DNA of 40,642 nt from Bacillus sp. AFS088145 (GTDB taxonomy: Bacteria > Bacillota > Bacilli > Bacillales > Bacillaceae_G). The stretch spans positions 1 through 40,642 of the forward strand of contig NZ_NUUX01000039.1 in NCBI RefSeq assembly GCF_002564465.1, given 5' to 3'. A program made the position numbers and the translations under genes. The first letter of the stretch is position 1; each line of letters starts with the position of its first letter. The notes beneath the pieces were generated by a model that saw nothing but the letters and a program-made list of their open reading frames with translations, ran no database searches and had not been told where the DNA came from. Below are positions 37,401 to 40,642 of this stretch, one piece after another.

Positions 37401-38614
37401 CTGCTTGCGCCAACTGTAATACCAAGCGCTGATGAAGCAGGGCTACCAATTGTATACTGAGTAGGTCCAGCATTACCAGCAGCAAGAACACAAACTGTTC
37501 CAGCTAAAGTAGCATTATTGATCGCAACTGCCAATGGATCAAGCGGGTTAGCAACTGGTGCCCCTAAAGATAGGTTAATTACATCCATCTTATCTTCTAC
37601 CGCTTTTTCAATTCCTGCAAGTATTGTATTCGATGATCCAGAACCATATGGGCCGAGTACTTTATAACCATAAAGTTCAACTTCAGGTGCTACACCTGTT
37701 ATGGCAAAATCGGATTTATTTTTACCCGTTCCCGCAATAATACCTGATACATGTGTTCCATGTGCAGTATACCAAGGTTCACCTGAAGTTGGACTTATTT
37801 CAGGTTGCCCAGATTTTTTCCAGTCATCATAAGTTGACTCCATAGGATCTGAGTCGTTGTTTACAAAGTCATATCCGCCCTTATACACATCTTTTATATC
37901 AGGATGAGTATAATCGATACCTGTATCAATGACACCTACTTTAATCCCTTTACCAGTGATTCCTTCTTTGTGTAGCTTTTCAGCACCGATTTGTTCCATA
38001 TTATTTAATTTAATCGAAGCGTTGTTTGTCGGCTCACCATTTTGTTCTACGAAAGGTTCGACAGTAATTTCTCGATCTTCATAAACTGCATCTACCGTAT
38101 CTAATGTTAAAAGTTCTTTTACTTCATTAGCAGGTAGTGTCATTGCAACTCCATTAAAGATAGTCTTATATTCTCTTTTAAGATCAATCGATTTTAATTT
38201 TGCATTTCCATTTAATTGTTCTTTGAATTTTTTATGAGATTCCTCTACCTTATCTCTTGACTCCTGCATTGTAGCATTAAGACCGCTCTTTTGATTGATT
38301 TTAAAATCAATTTCAGATGGGGCTTGTTTAAACTGAACAATTACATTTAAAGGAGTATCTACATTTAAATCTACGTCAGGCGAGATCTTTACCCCTTCCG
38401 CATTATTATTTTCCTGCATGCTATGAATCATATCTCTATCTGCATTGGATATATTTTTGATATAACTATCAATATCCTTAATACTACCATTAGAGCCCGT
38501 AGAGTTTGTCACTGCGAATGTTTTGTGACCAGACATTAAACTTGCCGAAAATAAGCTAGAGGTGATTACTCCAGCAGTCATTACTTTGACAATTTTTTTG
38601 TTTTTATGCTTCAT
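34454..38614 (-). CDS. Secreted subtilisin-like (S8, Vpr-type) protease with cohesin-like and dockerin domains
   Basis: Extracellular serine protease of 1386 residues (ATG at 38614, 8 nt after GGGGAG; ATG 38617 and GTG 38623 also possible). In order: a signal peptide ending near TFA; an inhibitor-I9-like propeptide (NVIVQFKQAPSEIDF, about 88-195); the S8 domain with triad Asp230 (VIDTGID), His285 (AHGTHVSG) and Ser610 (GTSMAAPH), interrupted by a PA domain (about 400-525); Fn3-like regions; a cohesin-like module (about 1100-1215); and a C-terminal type-I dockerin with two Dx(N/D)xD repeats (GDVNNDNVVDIMDA, ADINFDGIVDYKD, about 1305-1360) plus a tail GKTIDDYI. Similar dockerin in the next pseudogene. 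No membrane anchor or LPXTG seen. Confidence 0.93.
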   Translation of the reverse strand: MKHKNKKIVKVMTAGVITSSLFSASLMSGHKTFAVTNSTGSNGSIKDIDSYIKNISNADRDMIHSMQENNNAEGVKISPDVDLNVDTPLNVIVQFKQAPSEIDFKINQKSGLNATMQESRDKVEESHKKFKEQLNGNAKLKSIDLKREYKTIFNGVAMTLPANEVKELLTLDTVDAVYEDREITVEPFVEQNGEPTNNASIKLNNMEQIGAEKLHKEGITGKGIKVGVIDTGIDYTHPDIKDVYKGGYDFVNNDSDPMESTYDDWKKSGQPEISPTSGEPWYTAHGTHVSGIIAGTGKNKSDFAITGVAPEVELYGYKVLGPYGSGSSNTILAGIEKAVEDKMDVINLSLGAPVANPLDPLAVAINNATLAGTVCVLAAGNAGPTQYTIGSPASSALGITVGASSSPITVQTSNAVATSATETVKLDNMRMLGSDYTNLNSLKGSNLPIVYVGKGQVSDYNGKNVKDKIVLMERGDLTLNVKIKNAKANGAKAVIMFNNINGETYIPYYFGNNFDFIPTFSIPNDQGTKLVNMLSKGNVNVTMNDFGSFDTEGDKLADFSSKGPARRYYDIKPEVTAPGVAVFSSIPAYYNGVTHKDDYEHAYARFDGTSMAAPHVTGSAALILQAHPDYTPEQVKLALMNSADALNGSYSVFEEGSGRIDADEAVHSSIQIGVKDDAPTLDENGNKMMIPETAGDLSYGGIVSTDEDYTDKKTIELTNNSDKDKVFDVKVQFNNVSSYDQDAVKNGISLAVPSEVRAKVHGMSKFKPILTVPKTAELGIYEGYITFTNKEDSNEVYQIPFGLNKMEQGIKEVLLTTKAFNTRRDLPFAISGSTGIAFSLNSRMETVDIILKNADTGEQLGIIDSFDGGFNEGMTFGLDGGFNGLYFPFTGKPDQPVHVTKALASPGRYEIEVVGTNEEGKVFKKSQQVVIDNTLPTMKMNIPGGVYEVDDSGLKITGNISDSSIDLINKNGDNNDQSKNTVKVTGAQNPIGNVPLVVDSNGNFEYTRKIQAEKNFSTMTLLGQDIATNGIQNHPSQTYTLVKKGQPYIKLTTDKFDAKYGDTVKVTLSEHNIKNLMGGEFTLTYPKDVFEYQSTEISSEYVNAAKALGLTANLTAQDQKTDTSNNWLKLTTSLDGPTPLSGINSNMPVATITLKVKDKPNAYTKWVQQLGFQTAKANILGQPQMTINNKFGQGVNIIPSYSILEGGFLPDGFIPSNLIWLDPKRDYSKVGAEVYVIGGKDGKRYDATINSAARFSVPNLPLLDQSYEIVIKIPGHFERHVNVNEMVDSYDTMDAGKLKYFYYAIMKAGDVNNDNVVDIMDAVYITSKLNTNDRNADINFDGIVDYKDLDYVKRNYLMQNPDVSGKIKPVTKYKGKTIDDYIKPLG

Positions 38615-39039
38615 CATCTGCACTCCCCTTTTTTGTACTTTTCTGAAAAATCTTACAATTATTATTATAATCAGACAAATTCTTAAAGTGTATTGGGGGA
38701 ATTTTAGATGAAATTATTCTTCATTTTTCTACAAAAATTACATTTATTCCCGATAAATTTTTTTATATTTCGCAATGATTTTCTTTAAACTTTACTAGAT
38801 TTCAAAAGTAGAACATTAATTTTTTATACTAGTCTATTAAGTAAAATCAGAATAGTCTTTTAGTTCTTTAACTTAGTTTTAATAATTTTCATATTGGCTT
38901 TTTTATGAAAATAAAAAGGGAAAAAATTACAAAAAGATAGTTTTTGTTGTTTTTTGTAAGATTTTTTCAGCTAAAATTTGTGGGATTTGTAGGAATTCAT
39001 TTCAAAATACAGGATTTTTTTATTAAAACATTACAAAAA
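38615..39039. other. AT-rich gap upstream of the protease
   Basis: This 425-bp stretch contains no ORF with a start signal. It is very AT-rich with long T and A runs. The protease promoter should lie here but no convincing -35/-10 pair stands out. Confidence 0.4.
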
Positions 39040-39068
39040 AAGCTATACTCCTTTTTGAAGTATAGCTT
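39040..39068 (-). terminator. Terminator downstream of the dockerin pseudogene
   Basis: AAGCTATACT/AGTATAGCTT, a perfect 10-bp stem with a 9-nt loop; minus-strand flank TTTTTTTGTAATG. It lies about 50 nt beyond the reconstructed stop codon. Confidence 0.85.
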
Positions 39069-39118
39069 CATAGATTTGCTTTAAGAAAATAGATTAATCT
39101 AGTTATATTCTCTTAAAA

Positions 39119-39964
39119 TCAGTTTAATGTACTTATAATCTCAGTTAACGTTTTACCATTAGCATTTTGTTTAGGCGTTTTTTCAGCTTTTACTGTAGGA
39201 TTTTCTTTTAAATAATTATTTACAATATAATTCATATCTTTCATATCTACAATTCCGTCAAAGTTGATATCTCCATTTCGATCGGATGTTTTCCAATGAT
39301 CTTTTAAGTAAACAGCGTCATCAATATCGATTAGATTGTCTTTATTCTGGTCGTTTATTAATGATATTTGTTTTTATGTATTCAGTATGATTCTTATTAT
39401 CCTTATCAACCCAACTTACTTTCAAATAGACTTCTTTTATGTTTGCTGCCGCTTCTTCAAATTTGATATCGGGCAAAAGATTAAAACTTCTACCAGTTGA
39501 AATTCCAGCTGGAGATTCAATTTTAGGAGATATCGTATATTGTTTAGCGGTTTCTTTGTCAGAAAACGAATCCTTAATTAAAACATTCGAAACCAACAAA
39601 TCAGAAGTATGTAGATATTGATATGCATTTTGCATTAGGATACCAGAGATGATGATGTTCTTCATAAAAGATTTTGGTTCTGTTAAGTTGATATCGATTT
39701 CGATTTTGTTTGGTATTGATTGATAAGTAATTGCTCTTCAATTTTATAGTTGCTACTGCTTTCTAAAAATGTCGAAGAATTTTTCTTCTCTAAATCTTTT
39801 GTTTCTAATTGTAAATAGTTATTTTCTTCAACGTTTTGAGATACCGATTGATTTTGTGCGTTGTTTACTGTTGTTGCTTTTGTCTTAAGTGCTTCGTGAT
39901 TTTCACAAGCTGTTAGAGATAAAAGTAAAAGAGATGAAGCAAAAAGCACGTTTGTTTTTTTCAT
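39119..39964 (-). pseudogene. Frameshifted lipoprotein with C-terminal dockerin
   Basis: Three frames together read as one protein. Part 1 (39964-39683) is a lipoprotein start: MKKTNVLFASSLLLLSLTAC then a polar linker. A shift near 39720-39740 leads to part 2 (ITYQSIPNKIEIDINLTEPK, then SFMKNIIISGILMQNAYQYL, ending near 39350). A second shift, explained by one extra A in AATAAACG near 39354-39362, leads to part 3: NKDNLIDIDDAVYL, DRNGDINFDGIVDMKDMNYI, and a GKTLTEIISTLN end, with TGA at 39119-39121. The dockerin is very similar to that of the protease. No ribosome binding site precedes the first ATG. Sequencing error cannot be excluded. Confidence 0.72.
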
Positions 39965-39978
39965 ATATTTATAGAACG

Positions 39979-40002
39979 AAATAGGAGGACATCCCCCTAT
40001 TT
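39979..40002 (-). terminator. Weak hairpin between the pseudogene and the next gene
   Basis: AAATAGGAGG/CCCCCTATTT (39979-39988, 39993-40002) pair with one mismatch around a 4-nt loop. The minus-strand flank is only moderately T-rich (TTTCGTTCT), so termination is uncertain. Confidence 0.4.
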
Positions 40003-40022
40003 CTCTCCTTATCCGTTTTTAT

Positions 40023-40562
40023 TTATTTTTTAATAATATTCTGGACTACTATAATATTCGTAACCTTTGTACAGTTTGTCCATGCTCGATTATCTAGTTC
40101 GGTATTGTTACTATAGTTTGGTGAATTTACAATTTTGTGAGCTGAAAATCCATTTTCAGGAACATAGTCAATTGTTTTTGTACGAGTTGTATTATATTTT
40201 GTAGAACGCCATGAGTTAAACGCATGCTTATACGTTTCTTCTCGTTCAGCCTGGTATCTTGTTGACCAACTACCTGAAGCGGTATAGACTTGAGCGTTCT
40301 TTTGGAAATACCTAAAAGATTGGAATGTATGTACTGAAGCACCGGCTTCTTTATCGATGGCATCAAATGCAGCATTTACGCCATCTAGTACAAATCCACC
40401 GAATGTTTTTGCAAGTTTACCAGCAATATACATACCTGTATTCCATATTGTCATTGCTCTAGGGGCAGATTTTATTTCAACCGAATTGGTTGTACCACTT
40501 ACAGGATAACAATAAGTTGTAACTCGTGTTGTACCTGGGTCAATTGGAGATTGTTTCAACAA
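40023..40562 (-). CDS. Hypothetical protein, possibly 5'-truncated
   Basis: An ORF of 179 codons from a TTG at 40562 with no ribosome binding site in the AT-rich flank. It begins abruptly with LKQSPIDPGTTRVTTYCYPV, which resembles the interior of a mature secreted protein more than a start. Later parts include APRAMTIWNTGMYIAGKLAK (hydrophobic), AAFDAIDKEAGASVHTFQS and a charged AEREETYKHAFNSW. No signal peptide is present. I recognise no family. It may have lost its 5' end with its signal peptide, or the start lies beyond a further lesion. Its stop is 59 nt before the dockerin pseudogene on the same strand. Confidence 0.55.
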   Translation of the reverse strand: MLKQSPIDPGTTRVTTYCYPVSGTTNSVEIKSAPRAMTIWNTGMYIAGKLAKTFGGFVLDGVNAAFDAIDKEAGASVHTFQSFRYFQKNAQVYTASGSWSTRYQAEREETYKHAFNSWRSTKYNTTRTKTIDYVPENGFSAHKIVNSPNYSNNTELDNRAWTNCTKVTNIIVVQNIIKK

Positions 40563-40642
40563 AAATAATTATAAAAATCTAATTTCTCTGAAAAATATTA
40601 TTAGTTAATGAATAAACCTCGTTTTTTTCTATTCAATTTGCT

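Noticed and set aside
39119-39964. Programmed frameshifting of the dockerin lipoprotein
   Set aside because: No slippery heptamer with a downstream structure is seen at either shift, two shifts would be needed, and there is no ribosome binding site; decay is simpler.

Overview
The window reads as chromosomal DNA of a low-GC, endospore-former-like Firmicute (Bacillales, Bacillaceae-type). The reasons are strong GGAGG ribosome binding sites, frequent TTG/GTG starts, an S-box (SAM-I) riboswitch, a HutP-type histidine operon, a sporulenol-synthase-like cyclase and a Vpr-like secreted subtilase. I cannot fix the genus; a Bacillus/Gottfriedia-like organism is a guess. No rRNA, tRNA, insertion sequence, phage gene or CRISPR array was seen.

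Layout. 1-10160: one minus-strand amino-acid block. In transcription order it holds an S-box riboswitch, a bifunctional homocysteine methyltransferase/MTHFR, metH, metA, hom, thrC and thrB, ending at a strong terminator. It covers the branch from aspartate semialdehyde to threonine and to methionine, including methyl transfer. 10271-12459: a squalene-hopene/sporulenol-type cyclase with a small membrane protein just upstream. 12700-17000: small or accessory genes (unknown Gly/Asn-rich protein, DUF3892, LysR regulator, HAD hydrolase, one broken gene, DHFR/RibD-like reductase). 17423-23441: the hutPHUIG operon with promoter, a HutP-type terminator/antiterminator and a possible cre site; no hutM follows hutG. 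23600-30550: small accessory genes (VOC protein, a GRDP-like protein with a Cys/Ser/His tail, PsiE-like, MpsC/DUF2294, SIMPL, a 46-residue ORF, DUF4822 exported protein, ankyrin lipoprotein, a broken DUF7660-like gene, a small membrane protein). 30694-32825: a two-component system. 33082-33990: a NERD/zinc-ribbon protein. 34454-40562: a 1386-residue secreted subtilase with cohesin-like and dockerin modules, a frameshifted lipoprotein with a very similar dockerin, and an unrecognised protein with no evident start signal.

Three non-coding structures are the most unusual content. Two arrays (85-294 and 17178-17364) repeat TTGCA about every 20-21 bp, roughly two helical turns, and each lies just beyond the terminator of a minus-strand operon (thr and hut). 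A third array (34071-34365) has six units with an exact 52-bp period. Each unit carries a 12-bp-arm inverted repeat followed by a T-rich tract on the plus strand, and the array fills the gap between convergent NERD and protease genes.

Gene decay is also visible: single-lesion or double-lesion broken genes lie at 16097-16393, 30019-30203 and 39119-39964. Most family assignments rest on recognisable motifs and remembered relatives, not on database searches.
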